From: Gnetum montanum
Taxonomy: Eukaryota > Streptophyta > Gnetopsida > Gnetales > Gnetaceae
DNA: 64,000 bases
Assembly: GCA_015680685.1 (NCBI GenBank)
Contig: MNCI01002294.1
Span: 184,123-248,122, forward strand
Direction: 5' to 3'
Below, one piece after another: positions 11,193-22,571 of this stretch; the stretch's first letter is position 1, and each line of letters opens with the position of its first letter. The position numbers were made by a program, and so were the translations under genes. Under the pieces are notes generated by a model. It made no database searches and was not told the origin of the DNA. It saw only the letters and a list, made by a program, of their open reading frames with translations.

Positions 11193-11501
11193 TGGTTACA
11201 GCTCGAGGGATTGTTGCTTAAATTTCTCAGGGATTTCAAACTTCTCTCAGTTGACATTTTCAAGGTTAAGACTTGGAAGTTGGCGGTGGACTTGCTCTAA
11301 TACGTCTATGCTATTGATGTGAGCGCAAGTTAAACCCTCAGTTGGTTCCATGCATATGAGTGAATTGCTTTCTTTATCAGCTGTTAGCCACTAGGTGCCT
11401 TCCTATTGTGTGGCTACTACATATAGGCATCTTTGTATGTTGATCACTTATGCACAATAATTGCATGTAGGAAATGTTAAACTTTGCACAAACCATGACC
11501 T

Positions 11502-12137
11502 CTACACGCACTTACACCCGGTGTCATTGTTTGCGATGCACAGAACTTTCTTCTTCTCAATATTTTTGAATGTATTTTCCTTTGATATTTTTAGGGAAAG
11601 ATCATGGATTTCTAGGCATGCATTGATGATGCTTAGCCATGCTCTTTCGATTATGATTGGGAAGTCCCCCTTACCATTGCTCACCTGAATCACTAGGAAG
11701 TCAGTTGGGTACAACCACCCACAAATAGTGGTAACAATGTCTTCCACCAGTTCCAATGGGACAGTGATGAACTGGTCAGCCAACTCTAGATGGATGTTGC
11801 TCTTTTTCAATGAAGGCAAGTTCTAGGCCTTGTACATTTCTTGAGAAATCAAGTTAACACCAAAACCTGAATTCAAAAGAGCCTTGCACAACACATTTTC
11901 AACGATTTGTAAGTATATCAGAGGACTCCCAAGATCAAATAATTTCTTGGGAAGGTGGCCAGCTATGATCCAATCGGTGATGACATGTGTTAGCATGACC
12001 ATATGCATTGAGTATGGTGGTTGAGTTGAAGGAGGCTCCAAAGTTTTGATTGGTACTAAGGCATCTAAGGAATCAGCTGCTTGTGATTGCAAGGGCTTGG
12101 TTGGTCTTTTGGTTCTAAAGAAAGGTATTTTCTTCAT
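11502..12137 (-). pseudogene. Aspartic protease region of element B
   Basis: It reads in one frame with a single TAG stop at 11823, at a position where D has Trp. The active-site block reads LLNSGFGVNLIS where D reads LLDSGSGINLMS: the catalytic Asp is Asn (11871-11873), so it should be inactive. The GDFPIII-x-RAWLSI block downstream matches the conserved C-terminal protease motif. It lies directly after the Gln/Pro-rich gag tail, as in D. Confidence 0.85.
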
Positions 12138-12139
12138 GT

Positions 12140-14504
12140 GGTTGTTGGAACCAATATTAGGTTGAGAGTTAATAGCCCTTATGTCATTACGTTGCTGTGG
12201 CTAGGTAGGGATTTCACCCTACATAGCTGGAGTAGGTGGTAGTGGAGCTATTGGTGGAAGAGATGTGGCTGGATGAGAAGGATGATATGCTTGTAGAATA
12301 TCTTCCCTAGAAGAGGGAGTTCCATAATACTCATAGGCTTGGTAGTGAGGTTGAGGAGTGATGTGACCAGTAGAGTCACGTGGAGAGATTGGCTACTACA
12401 CGTAATATCCATACGGGTCAGGTTGCCAGTAAGGATACTGTTGCCTTGGTGGTAGCATTCCCCATGATTGTGGGGACTTTCACTATTGATATTGCTCAAT
12501 TGTTTGTGGTGGAGTTCCACTTGGATAATACGTTAAGGGTTGGTAAAACTATCTTGGGTTACCTTGGGGGTAAGGTAACCTTTGGGGTGCTTGCCATTTG
12601 TTCAATTGTGGGTTGAGTGTATACACCCAGACTCTTGCAGATGTGAGGTTATAGGGAAACATCCCTTAGGATGGTCATATTGACATATTTCACATCCACT
12701 ATCATTGTCTATTTCTGACTCTATAACCTCTTCAATGATGGAAACTTTGCCCTTACCCTTGCTACGTGCATGTTCAGCTTCTCTCTTTTTTCTTTTTTCT
12801 CAATCACTACCTTGCTCTCTAGACTCCTCTACTATTTTAAGAACAGATTGAAATATATTGTCTAGAGAATTCCACATTTGGTCTACCTTTGATGATACTT
12901 CTGATGTCAACTTTTGGATAGGAAAATTTTTCCTATTCATCATCTCTTTGAGTGGTGACTCTTCTTCATCCTCACAAAATCTTACTCCTCTCTTTTGGAG
13001 GGAAAGATCTTAGTTATACTCTTTCGTAGCTCACCTTCTTCCTTAGCAACTTGCCCCAATAGTCATTGAATTTGATGAGATCTAAGCTTGGATAGTCTTC
13101 CTTGGGCATAAGTCCCAAGGATTCTTGTCGTTTCATGCCTAAGCCCATCCACAAGATGGCACAGTTGATCCCTTTGCGAATAACCATGGCCAGAACAATG
13201 GTGTAACAGTGCATAATATCAGTCCATGGTAGCATCCAAGGGTTCATGTCCTCCTTGTTTCCAACCTTGGATTTTCTTTCACAAGTTAGACACTCGGGAG
13301 TACGTTTGGTACTTGTCATTAAATAGTACTCCACCTACGAATGGATTTTAGTTCTAAAGATCGATACTAGCTTTTCGCTGCTTTAACTAGTATCTATGGG
13401 AACAACTTAAGTTTTTGCCATTTGTTCTCTATATTTTGTAAGGCACACGCATCATGGAATGCTTGTAAGTGATTCTAAGGATTAGCATTGTATTCCCCTT
13501 CAAATCGTGGGATATTGTTCATATCTAATCTCTTGATCCTACTATCTTTTTGGTGCCTTGTTGGAATTCTAACAGCCTCAGTTATGTCCAACATACTTTG
13601 AGTAGTGAGTAGGAGTTCATTGTGATAATCTCATCCATGGCATCTAGGATGCCTACATTATTCCCTACTCTCCCTTCTTCTATGTCGTGACTCTCTAGAG
13701 TTCCCTCGTCCCCTTTCCTGGCTATTTCGTCTACGACTTTCATTTGCCTACCTTTATCTCATGGCCTTTTTCTTTACGACTACATCCAGATACTAAAGGA
13801 TAGGATGAAGGAGATGATGAAGGTGAAGAAGAAGGAGAACTGTTACCATGATGGTGTCTGCCACCGTCTCTTCGACGGTCTCGACCTCGATTGCGATTGT
13901 GATCAGAATGTCCATCTTTATGATGTGTCTGTATTCCTTTTTCAGATCCTTTATGCCCATGTGTTTTAGAACCTAGGTTATGAATAGTGGAATTAAGGTT
14001 TTGATACACAACCCCTTGGCCAAAGTCAAGGGGAGGAACATCATTATGTGGGCAATTGCCTGAGGCAAGTTCACCATCATCATTTTTGCTTAAGACATGT
14101 GGGACATCTGACGATTACTTACCCTTCAAAGACTTATGATGTCTCTCCTATTGCAAATCCCTTTGATGTTGTGCATCTGTGGGACATTATTCTCTTGAGT
14201 CATAGTCTTACACAACGTATTCTGCATGTAAGTGTAGCATGCCAATTCGTGTAAGGGCACGAAGAAGCATGCTTGGGGCTAAATGATCGAGAGGTAACAC
14301 TATGTTACCTTCTAAGTCTCACCAACACAGTTGTTCATCTTGATAGAGGATAAAGGTAAAGTCTAGTATATACTCATTGAGATGAATATATACCACTTGA
14401 ACTTGTTGAGGGATTGGTAGATCAACGTCATGTGTATTACGTCGTCGATTGTTTCTTGTTTCAGACCTAGACGGTGAGGCACTTTTGTACAAAGAAGGAG
14501 ACAT
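12140..14504 (-). pseudogene. gag of element B
   Basis: It starts at ATG 14504 (MSPSLYKSASPS). The N-terminal module (YIHLNEYI, FILYQDEQLCW, then a stop at 14319-14321 where D has His) precedes a His/Arg/Ser-rich low-complexity linker (14009-13740). The Retrotrans_gag core (about 13540-13010) is frameshifted; the open frame visible at 13334-13014 is mostly a shifted reading of it. A zinc-knuckle remnant and a Pro/Gln/Tyr-rich tail (about 12690-12250) lead into protease. The frame is broken by indels, so B could not make an intact Gag. Confidence 0.8.
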
Positions 14505-14621
14505 ACTTGTCTATTCAGTGTGCAATGTATTCTTGTTTGTTATTTTCTCAATCAACCATAAGGGTTTGTTCCAATGATGTGAATGATTTCCTATGTTCTA
14601 ATTAGTGCACAAACAACTAAG

Positions 14622-14639
14622 TCCCCGGCAACAACACTA
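14622..14639 (-). other. Primer-binding site of element B
   Basis: In sense TAGTGTTGTTGCCGGGGA, one base from the 5' LTR. It differs from the plant tRNA-Asp complement at four positions, all transitions. Confidence 0.88.
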
Positions 14640-14640
14640 A

Positions 14641-15662
14641 TGATGAGCGGCGAGGTACCCCTACGCTCAAGCATACGAATACGAGCGTTTCACGCATGAT
14701 CTAGTCAAATTTCAAGGACTAAGTGCTTATGTGCCCTTGTGGAACAAGGATGGGTTGATTGATCATTGTCTTTCCAAACTTACTTGTATGTCACAATTGT
14801 ATGGTTAAGTAAGCTTGAAGCCTATGATTTTTATATCTTTTATGATTTTATGTCATGTGCTAATAGGGAAAGATAGAGATAACTAGGTGACTAATTTAAC
14901 TTAACTACTCATTAACTAAGTTGTAACTAATCCTAACACAAGCATCTATTCCCACTTGCTATAGAAATCTTGAACTAGTGCAAACACTGCTGGGCTATCA
15001 AATGCTAGTGATTTTTGAGCTACCAAGTATCACACATATGCTTGAAGAGGTCATGCTTGTGTAATTTAATGATTTGCTTAATTGATCAAAATGAATTTCT
15101 ACACTAATAACATAAATGTAAAGTGCATAAAATAAAATAAAATAAAATAAATGCATAAGAAAATAAAATAAAAGAAATGCGTAAGAAAAAAAATCTCAAG
15201 TACTACAAGAATGAATTGAAGAGCTTGTCTTTATTGTCGTACACAAGGTGTGCTTAGGTACAGAATGCTCAAATAAAGATTCATCCACACTTAGACCTCC
15301 AGCTGCGGGCACTTGGAAAATACTCTAACTTTCAAACAAACTACAAGAGTTTTGCTACTTGACTGCTAAAAGAATTTCTCCCAATTGTACGCCTGGGCAC
15401 TGTATTTATAGACTTGGGAGAAACTACTCTAATAATTATAGTAACCACTCTAATAATTAGAAGAACTGCTAAAGTAACTGCTAGAGTAACCACTCTAATA
15501 ATTAGAATAACTGCTAGAGTAGCCACTAGAGTAATCGCTAGAGTAACCACTCTAATAATTAGAGTAACTGCTAAAGTAACCACTCTAATAATTAGAATAA
15601 CTTCTAGAGTAACCACTAGAGTAGAGTAACCACTCTAATAATTAGAGTAACTGCTCTCATCA
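14641..15662 (-). repeat. 5' LTR of element B
   Basis: 1,022 bp; TGATGAGCGG to CTCTCATCA on the plus strand. It is longer than the 3' LTR mainly through extra repeat units in U3 (15420-15655) and extra AAAATAAAATAA at about 15130. Hairpin arms TCTTTATT / AATAAAGA are intact. Confidence 0.93.
15420..15655 (-). repeat. Palindromic tandem array in B 5' LTR U3
   Basis: The same CTCTAATAATTAGAG-based array as at 6139-6340, with a different number of units. Unit-number difference between the two LTRs of one insertion shows expansion or contraction after insertion. Confidence 0.93.
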
Positions 15663-17531
15663 AGTATGTACCCAATTTCAGCTTTGCCCTACACTAGGAT
15701 GAACTGCTATGGTGGTGAGACATGGAGGGCAACATTATGTTGTCATTTAATCAATCCATTTTGTGATGCTCCACAAAAATCTTATGTGGTTGGGCTTCCA
15801 AGGGCTGCATGCTAAATATGTTATGTAGGATATTGATGCCAGGGATTATCATCCCATTGATGCACAATGTCTAAGGAATCGATAGTTAGAGTAGCACTAC
15901 GATTCTATGAAGGGGAAGTGATCCAATGATTCCCCATTCTTGATGTACCAAAAATATGATGGAGAACCCTTCTCTAGGGATTTTCCATATATAGAAACTT
16001 CTATCTTTGACTTTAGTGAGGGAGGCCAAAACTAGAACTTGCAGTTCACGATACATAATCCTGGTTCTGGCAAGAATGGATCCAATGTCAAAAGGGGATC
16101 TAAGGAGGAGAGTCATGGTAGGGATGTAGGCAGTAGCATGATTAGGAACTTAGCCACAACCATTGAAGAGGGAATGGTAGGCACTGTGCTAATGCTAGTC
16201 CTTCATCCTCTTTTCCTTTATTTTCTTCTTCTTCCTCCTAGATTTGAATGCAACCGTAGGAGATGTGATCATAATGGAGGTGATTGATGGGATTGAGATG
16301 ATCATAGGGATTGTAGGGAAAGTTAATATCTAGGGCATGGACATTCAAGAGAGACCCATTGTCATGAATGAAGGGGTAATAGAGGGCATTGTAGACATCA
16401 AGATCATGGCTATGATGAGCCTTTGCTTGCTACCTAGAGAATGCTAAACATTGCAAAGGTAGTGAGAATTCCTATGAGGTACATAAAGGATAGTTAGATC
16501 AAGAGGCTAGACATGAATAATATCCCCAAGTTCAAAGGGGAATATAAATTAGATCCATAGAATAATCTTCAGGCTTTTCATGATGCTTGTGCCTTGCAAA
16601 ATATAGAAAATGACTAGCAAAAGCTTAAGTTGTTTCCCAGGACACTCATTAAAGGAGTAGAAAGTTGGTATTGGTCTTTAGAGCTAGAATTAATTCGTAG
16701 ATGGAGTACGATGCTTGAAATATTCAACAACAAGTATCAAATGTACTCCCAAGTGTCTAATATGAGAGGCAGATCCAAGGTTGGAAGAAAGGAACACATG
16801 AGTATTGGATGCTATCATGGGTGGATATTATTCCTTATTACATTGATGCCTTGGACATGATTAATCTCAATAGTAACAACTTCACCACATCATAGATGTG
16901 ATTTGTTCTGAGATAAGAAGAACTCCTGGGATCTACACCCAGGGAAGATTGTTTGAATTAAGAGTCCATCAGATCCAAACACTAATCAAACAAGTAGCAA
17001 AAGAAGAAGGAGAGTAAAAGAAACGTGAAATTGCAAAATAATACAATCAAGATCCTTCCATTTATAAGAGGGAGGTCTTATTTTATGATAGTGAGGAGGA
17101 ATCATCACTTGATGTGTTGATGAACTAGAAAATGTTGTCGATTGAAAAATTTATGTTTGAAATTTTGACTAAGGTAGATTAGTTATGGGACTCTATGGAT
17201 AGAAAATTTCAAGCTATCTTGAAAATTGTTAAAGAGTCCAAAGAACAAAGTAGTGATCATGCTCATAGGAGGTGAATGGAAGCTAAATAGGCCAATCAAA
17301 GGGGTAAGGGAAAGATTGCTGCACTAGATGAAGTTGTGGAAATTGAATTAGATGATGGTGGTGGGTGTGACATCTACCAATATGAACATCCTAAGGGATG
17401 TTGCCCCATCATGTCACACTGATAGGAGTTTGGGGTGTATGCTATGAATCCACAACTAGCAAAAAAACAAACACCTAAAAGATTTCATTATCCTCAAGGA
17501 AATCCTAGGCGGTTCCATTAGCAACAACAAT

Positions 17532-18376
17532 TAATGAATCATGTTTTACATGAGCCTTCATATCGGGTATTCAATATCGAGGTGGCCATAATATTGGGTA
17601 CATGATATTGTAGCCCAAGATGCGATATCACAGGGTATTCTTGGGCCTATAAATATAGCCCTTGGGCACATGATTTAGAGAGCTTTTTTTTAGTCAAGTA
17701 GCAAAATTCTTGCAGTTTGTTCATTTGAGAGTTAGAATATTTTCCAAGTGCCCATAGCAGGAGGTCTATGTGTAATTGGATCTTTATTCAAGCATTGATG
17801 TACTTGAACACACCATTGTGTTGGCAATAAAGATGAGCTCTTTGATTCATCCTTACAGCAGTTAAGACTTTCTTTCATTATGCATTTATACATGCAGTTC
17901 ACATTTAACATTATTCATTGAGTAATTAGTTTTGATTAATTAAGAAATTAATTAAAATACACAAGCATGACCCCTCCGAACATACATGTGACACTTGGTA
18001 GCTTAGAAACGGTAAGCATTTGACAACCCAATAGTGTTTACACAAAGTTTAAGATGTGTTTGAGAAGTGGGGATAGTTACTTGTGTTAGGCTAGGCTAGA
18101 AAATACTTCACTTAGCATTTAATTACTCTCACTTTCATTATTGTTTTAGGTGTTAAAATTGATAAAACATAAAATGATAAAAATCTTATGCCTCAGTCAC
18201 ACTTAACCATACACTTGCATTTCATAAGTGAGATTGGGAAGATAATGAAAAAACAACATGAACTCACTATTTAGCTCTAGCGTACCTAGAAATTAAAGTT
18301 TGCAGAATTTGACTAGATTGCATATGAATGCCTATGATTTGTATGGTTGGGCGTAGGGGTACCTCATCACTCATCA
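17532..18376 (+). mobile_element. Solo LTR S inserted in the gag tail of C
   Basis: 845 bp from TAATGAATCATG to CACTCATCA, flanked by ACAAT at 17527-17531 and 18377-18381. There is no primer site or polypurine tract next to it, and the C gag tail continues directly on both sides. It has GATATC/ATATTG motifs in U3, a TATAAATA box at 17648-17655, and hairpin arms at 17780-17788 and 17826-17834. The first bases are TAATGA rather than TGATGA, a G-to-A change also seen in D's 5' LTR. It formed by recombination between the two LTRs of a full element. Confidence 0.93.
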
Positions 18377-18920
18377 ACAATATTATCCAAGTGGAACTCC
18401 ACCGCAACTGTATGAGTAGTATCAACAGTGGCACCAACCATAGTCATGGGGGATCCCATTACCAAGGCAACAGTACCCATACAGACAACTAGATTCATAT
18501 GGGTATTATGTTTAACAGCCCCTATTTCTATGAAACTCTTCTAGTCACGTTTCTCCTTTCCAACATGACTACTACTCTTCCAAACACTATCAAGCTCATT
18601 CTCCACATTCTAGGAGGGATACCACATTCTATCCTTATCCTCCTCCTATTCCTACACTTGTTCCTCCACCTACAACATAGCTATTGCATGCTCCATCCAT
18701 TCTGGGTGAACTTCCAAGCTAGCCACAACAATGCAATGCTACCATGGTCATTAATCTACAATTGGTTCATCAACTGATTAGTTTGGAACCTCAAGTTTAT
18801 AAAAGATAATTCTTCTATCCCAACAACACTACTAACCCCTCACAGGCTTAGGCGGTTGGTCACACTGCTCCTACCTCATCCTCTAGAAACCATTCTATTA
18901 GGAACCCTTCAAACCAAATG

Positions 18921-19450
18921 TCACCCAAAATCCATACTATTATGCTTACTCATGTTGTATTTGATTGGATCTAGGCTAGCAACCTTCATAGGAAATTAGC
19001 TGACCCTAGGAGTCCTCTTATTTATTTGAAAATTGCTTAGAATGACCCATGTAAAGATCTTCTTAATTTAGGTTCCAGTGTGAATTTGATTTCTCATGGG
19101 ATGTATATACCTAGAACCTATTGCCTCTCAAGAAGAGCAATATTTGATTGGAATTAGTAGACCAGTCCATTAGTGTTCCATTGAGGTTGGTAGAAGACAT
19201 TGTAACAACTATATGTGGATGGTCTTATCTTGCCAATTTCCTAATGATCAAGGTTGAGAACTACAAAGGGACTTCCCAATCATTATGGGAAGGACATGGC
19301 TAAGCACTGTTGATGCAAGAATGGGCATTAAAGATATTTCCATGGAGATATCTAAAGGATATGCATTTGGAAAGATTGAGAAGAAGCGAGTTCCATGTAT
19401 CATGTACAGTAATACATGGTGTAATTATGTGTAGAAACTCTAGTCCATGA
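18921..19450 (+). pseudogene. Aspartic protease region of element C
   Basis: HVVFDWI, RSPLIYLKI and LLNLGSSVNLIS align with D's protease. The catalytic Asp-Ser-Gly has become Asn-Leu-Gly near 19055. The second half (ICGWSY-like, then FPIIMGR-like) is in another frame. A linker with QQTN/WSY-type residues runs on to RT. Confidence 0.7.
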
Positions 19451-19691
19451 AATGAGCATCTATTTCTACATGCAGGAAGTGTGCACATGAAGTAGATATT
19501 CAAAAGTGTTTGTATGTAGTAGCCACAAAACAAGAGGACACCCAATGGTTAATCGCTAATTCTGACAGCAAAATAATGTGTATGGAACCTACTAAGAGCC
19601 TGATATGCACTTATGTCATAGGCATTGATGCACTAGAACAAGTTTATCACCAACTCTTTGATAATGAAATGATGATACCAATTGGGAAGAG

Positions 19692-20640
19692 TTGGAGATC
19701 CCTAAGAATTTCAAACAAGAGCCCCTAATGTTGAAAACTCTACTTGCTAGCCTAGAATATGCATTCTTAAAAAATGGCAAGTCGATCATAGTTAATGCCA
19801 AACTTGCTCCTGGGAAAAAAGTAAAATTGTTGAAAGTGGTTAACAAATGGCCAACAACCTTTGGTTGGTCATATCCTGAACTCACTAGAATTGATCCACT
19901 GATATGCCAACACCACATTTATATTGATCCATTCATAAAGCCAAGGAGACAACCATAATGATAGTTGAATCAAAAATTGAAGCAAATCATCAAAGAGGAG
20001 ATTGAACAACTCCTTAAGGCAAGGCTCATCTACCCCATTGTGGATAGTGAGTGGATTAGCCCACTTGTGATAGTTTGAAAGAGAGGTGGCAAATGGTAGA
20101 TTTGTATCAACTTCAGGTTAGTAAACATGGCAACATTGAAAGATCATTTTCTGATGTTGTTCATTGATCAAGTATTGGACATCATATGTGGGAATTACTA
20201 TTACAGTTTTTTGGATGGTTATTGTGGCTATAACCAAATCCAAATTACACTAGAAGAGTAGGCCAAAACAACATTCACAAGTCCCTAGGGGACCTATGCA
20301 TATTGTAAGATGCCTTTGATCTATGCAATACTCTTGCCACCTTCCAATGTCTAGTCTTAAGTATCTCTTAGCAGCAAATTGATAGCAGAGTGGAAGTCTT
20401 TATGGATGACTTTTCCACTTATGGTGCTACATTTAAGCAAGCCTTGGACCACCTTGAGCATGTACTCACAAGGTGTGTGGAAACAAATCTACAGCTCAAT
20501 TAGCAAAAGAGCAATCTCATGGTCCAAAAAAGCATTGTATTGGGGCACAAAGTTTCATAGGAAGGGATCAAGGTAGATCCCAAAAAGATAAGGATCATCC
20601 AAGGAATCAATTACCAACTAGAAACTATCAAAGATGTTTG
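19692..20640 (+). pseudogene. Reverse transcriptase of element C
   Basis: Open at 19692-19958 (YAFLKNGKSIIVNAKLAP, FGWSYPELTRID, CQHHIYIDP). Then, with stops and a frameshift, EEIEQLLKA, YPIVDSEWISPLVIV, NFRLVNMATL, YYSFLDGYCGYNQIQI. The catalytic FMDD is intact at 20399-20410. The thumb (VLGHKVS, GIKVDPKKI) extends to about 20640. Confidence 0.85.
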
Positions 20641-21180
20641 ATCATTCCTTGGATACATTGGTTACTAATGGAAATTTATAGAGAATTTCTTCAAGATCAC
20701 AAAGCTATTGATCAAGCTAATGAAGAAAGATGCTCCATTCATCTCGACCAAGAAAATGAAAAAATGCATTCTAGAGCTTTAAGCAGAAGCTCATAGAGAC
20801 TCCATCTCTACGAGCACTTTATTAGTCTAGACCATTTCATATAATGATCGATGCATCTAATTACACCTTGGGAGTTGTGCTTACATAGTGGGTGCATAGT
20901 TGAATTACACCATCACAGAGAAAGAATTGATGGCAATGGTGTATGCTCTAGAAATGTTTAGGCACAATGTGTTTGGATATAAAGTGTTTTTGCATACTGA
21001 TCATAATGCCATTACTCATGAACAAGCCAATGGTGATCCCCTATGTCATATGGTGGCTGGTGATCTTGCAGGAATTTGATCTCACAATGGTAGATCAAAA
21101 GGAAACTAAGAATATGATCGTTGATCACTTGTCTTAGTTATGATGGGATAGCAAAGAGGAGGGGAGCCTGCTCTTTAACT
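20641..21180 (+). pseudogene. RNase H domain of element C
   Basis: YTITEKELMAMVYALEMFRH and FLHTDHNAI are clear, so the TDH catalytic motif is kept here although the frame is broken before and after it. The region is followed by the integrase leader (a DELFFAG segment near 21190), which marks the domain end. Confidence 0.8.
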
Positions 21181-21289
21181 AATTTCCTGATGAACTCTTC
21201 TTTGCTGGAGCAATAAATGAACAAGTGCTCATAGAACCAAAATGGTATGATGACATCCTTACTTATCTTCTCACTTAAGAGATGTCACA

Positions 21290-22490
21290 AGATTTGAACT
21301 ATAGGAAGAAACAATAGTTTCTTCATCAGGCCAAACACTTCATGGAAATTAATGAACACCTTTACAAGGTGTGTGTCAATGACCTTGTTCATTGGTGTGT
21401 CCTTGATGTGGATCAATTGTACATTTTCTAAGATGCTCATGAAGGCCCTTGCAGAGGCCACTATGTAGGGAGATTCATAGCCATAAAATCCTAATGGTGG
21501 GACACTATTGGCCCACAATCTTCAAGGATTCCCACTAGTCTTTCTGATCCTGTGAGCACTATCAACGAGATGGTGGGATGACCACATGAATGGAGGATTC
21601 TCAATAGTGGATTCAACCACTAGAACCATTTGATATATGGGGCATCAACTTCATGGGTCCCATCACATCCATGTCCAATAGAAAAGCATATATAATCATC
21701 ACTGTTGACTACTATACTAAATGGGTAGAAGCAGCAACTGTCATTGATTGTACATCATCCATTGCTGCTTAATTTGTACAAAAAAATATTACGAATAGGC
21801 TTGGGGTGCCATGTGCACTAATTTTTAACAATGGAACCCATTTTACAGGTGGTACTTTTCATAAACTCATGTAATGCTTGGGGGTTGAACATAAATTAAC
21901 AACATCCTATTACCCCCCAAACCAACGGTCAAGCAGAGGTGACTAATAGGGATATAAAAATGATTCTAACAAGAACTATTAGCAAATAGAGGAGAGATTG
22001 GAGCACCAAATTGAATGATGCCCTTTGGGCCTACTTCTTAACATGAACACTCCCTATTAGCTACTCTCCCTACGAGTTGGTGTATGGAAAACTTTCAATG
22101 CTCCCAATTCAATTCGAGCTTCATACACTCTCAACAGCTTGTGACCTGGATCTTGACCTAAGTCTGGCACATAAAGAAAGACTGATCAACCTAAATGTGC
22201 TAGATAAAAATCAACTAGTAGTCCTATCCTTGAATGAAATGCACAAGACATTCAACAAATGATATCATGATTTTAGAATATGGAAAGAGAAATTTCAACT
22301 TGGAGATAAGGTTCTTTATTGGAACCCCACACATGTTCCTCAAAAAACCAACTTCCAAACATTGTGGGAGGGGTCTTATATAATTAATAAAACCTTTCCT
22401 TTTGGGGCCATGATCATATATAAACTTGAAATCCTAGACAAAAAGTGGTTGGTCAACATCCAATAGATAAAGCCTTTTCCATGAGCCTAA
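21290..22490 (+). pseudogene. Integrase region of element C
   Basis: A zinc-finger remnant with GPCRGHY is followed by a core beginning YIWGINFMGP-like. The second catalytic Asp is replaced by Asn (FNNGTHFTGG near 21825). The Glu block (QAEVTNRDI) is kept near 21935. The C-terminal part is open at 22077-22262 (VYGKLSMLPIQFEL, DLDLSLAHKERL). After one stop it continues to a FQLGDKVLYWNPTHVP motif and a WEGSYII motif near 22370. Confidence 0.83.
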
Positions 22491-22555
22491 GCAAGCCAGT
22501 GCAACAAATACCTCAACGAATGGACAACCATACTCAATTTTTTATATTTTTTATC

Positions 22556-22571
22556 ATGGGGGAGATGGCCA
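22556..22571 (+). other. Internal polypurine-like site of element C
   Basis: ATGGGGGAGATGG after the integrase end, at the same place as the B site. See the entry at 8297-8320. Confidence 0.35.

Larger units (their letters stand above)
5371..15662 (-). mobile_element. Element B: complete minus-strand Athila-like gypsy element nested in C
   Basis: 10,292 bp with two LTRs (974 and 1,022 bp) and a perfect 5-bp duplication (AGTAT). It has a tRNA-Asp-type primer site next to the right LTR and a polypurine tract next to the left LTR. Internal order on the minus strand: gag, protease, RT, RNase H, integrase, a spacer, a short 3' ORF. It is the best preserved element for integrase (D, D and E all present), but protease and RNase H have each lost a catalytic Asp. 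Its LTR U3 is an unusual palindromic tandem array absent from the other elements. Confidence 0.96.
5269..18920 (+). pseudogene. gag of element C, in three pieces (5269-5370, 15668-17531, 18382-18920)
   Basis: The start codon is mutated: ATATCTTCTTCTCAT stands where D and L have ATGTCT. The N-terminal module (VHLDEY, then FxxxLHxDE at about 15680) is split by B. After B come a His/Asp/Arg-rich linker (16039-16420) and the Retrotrans_gag core (about 16440-16990: MNNIPKFKGEY, LQAFHDACALQN, ESWYWSLELE). A Lys/Glu-rich segment and a zinc-knuckle-like CDIC-x3-H-x3-C (about 17369) follow. The Pro/Gln-rich tail is split by solo LTR S and resumes at 18382 (QYYPSGTPPQ-like). Many in-frame stops, mostly TAG. 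Confidence 0.8.

Noticed and set aside
13014-13334. Open frame in B gag (106 codons)
   Set aside because: Shifted reading of the gag core; the true frame, by comparison with D 42454-42714, is a different one.
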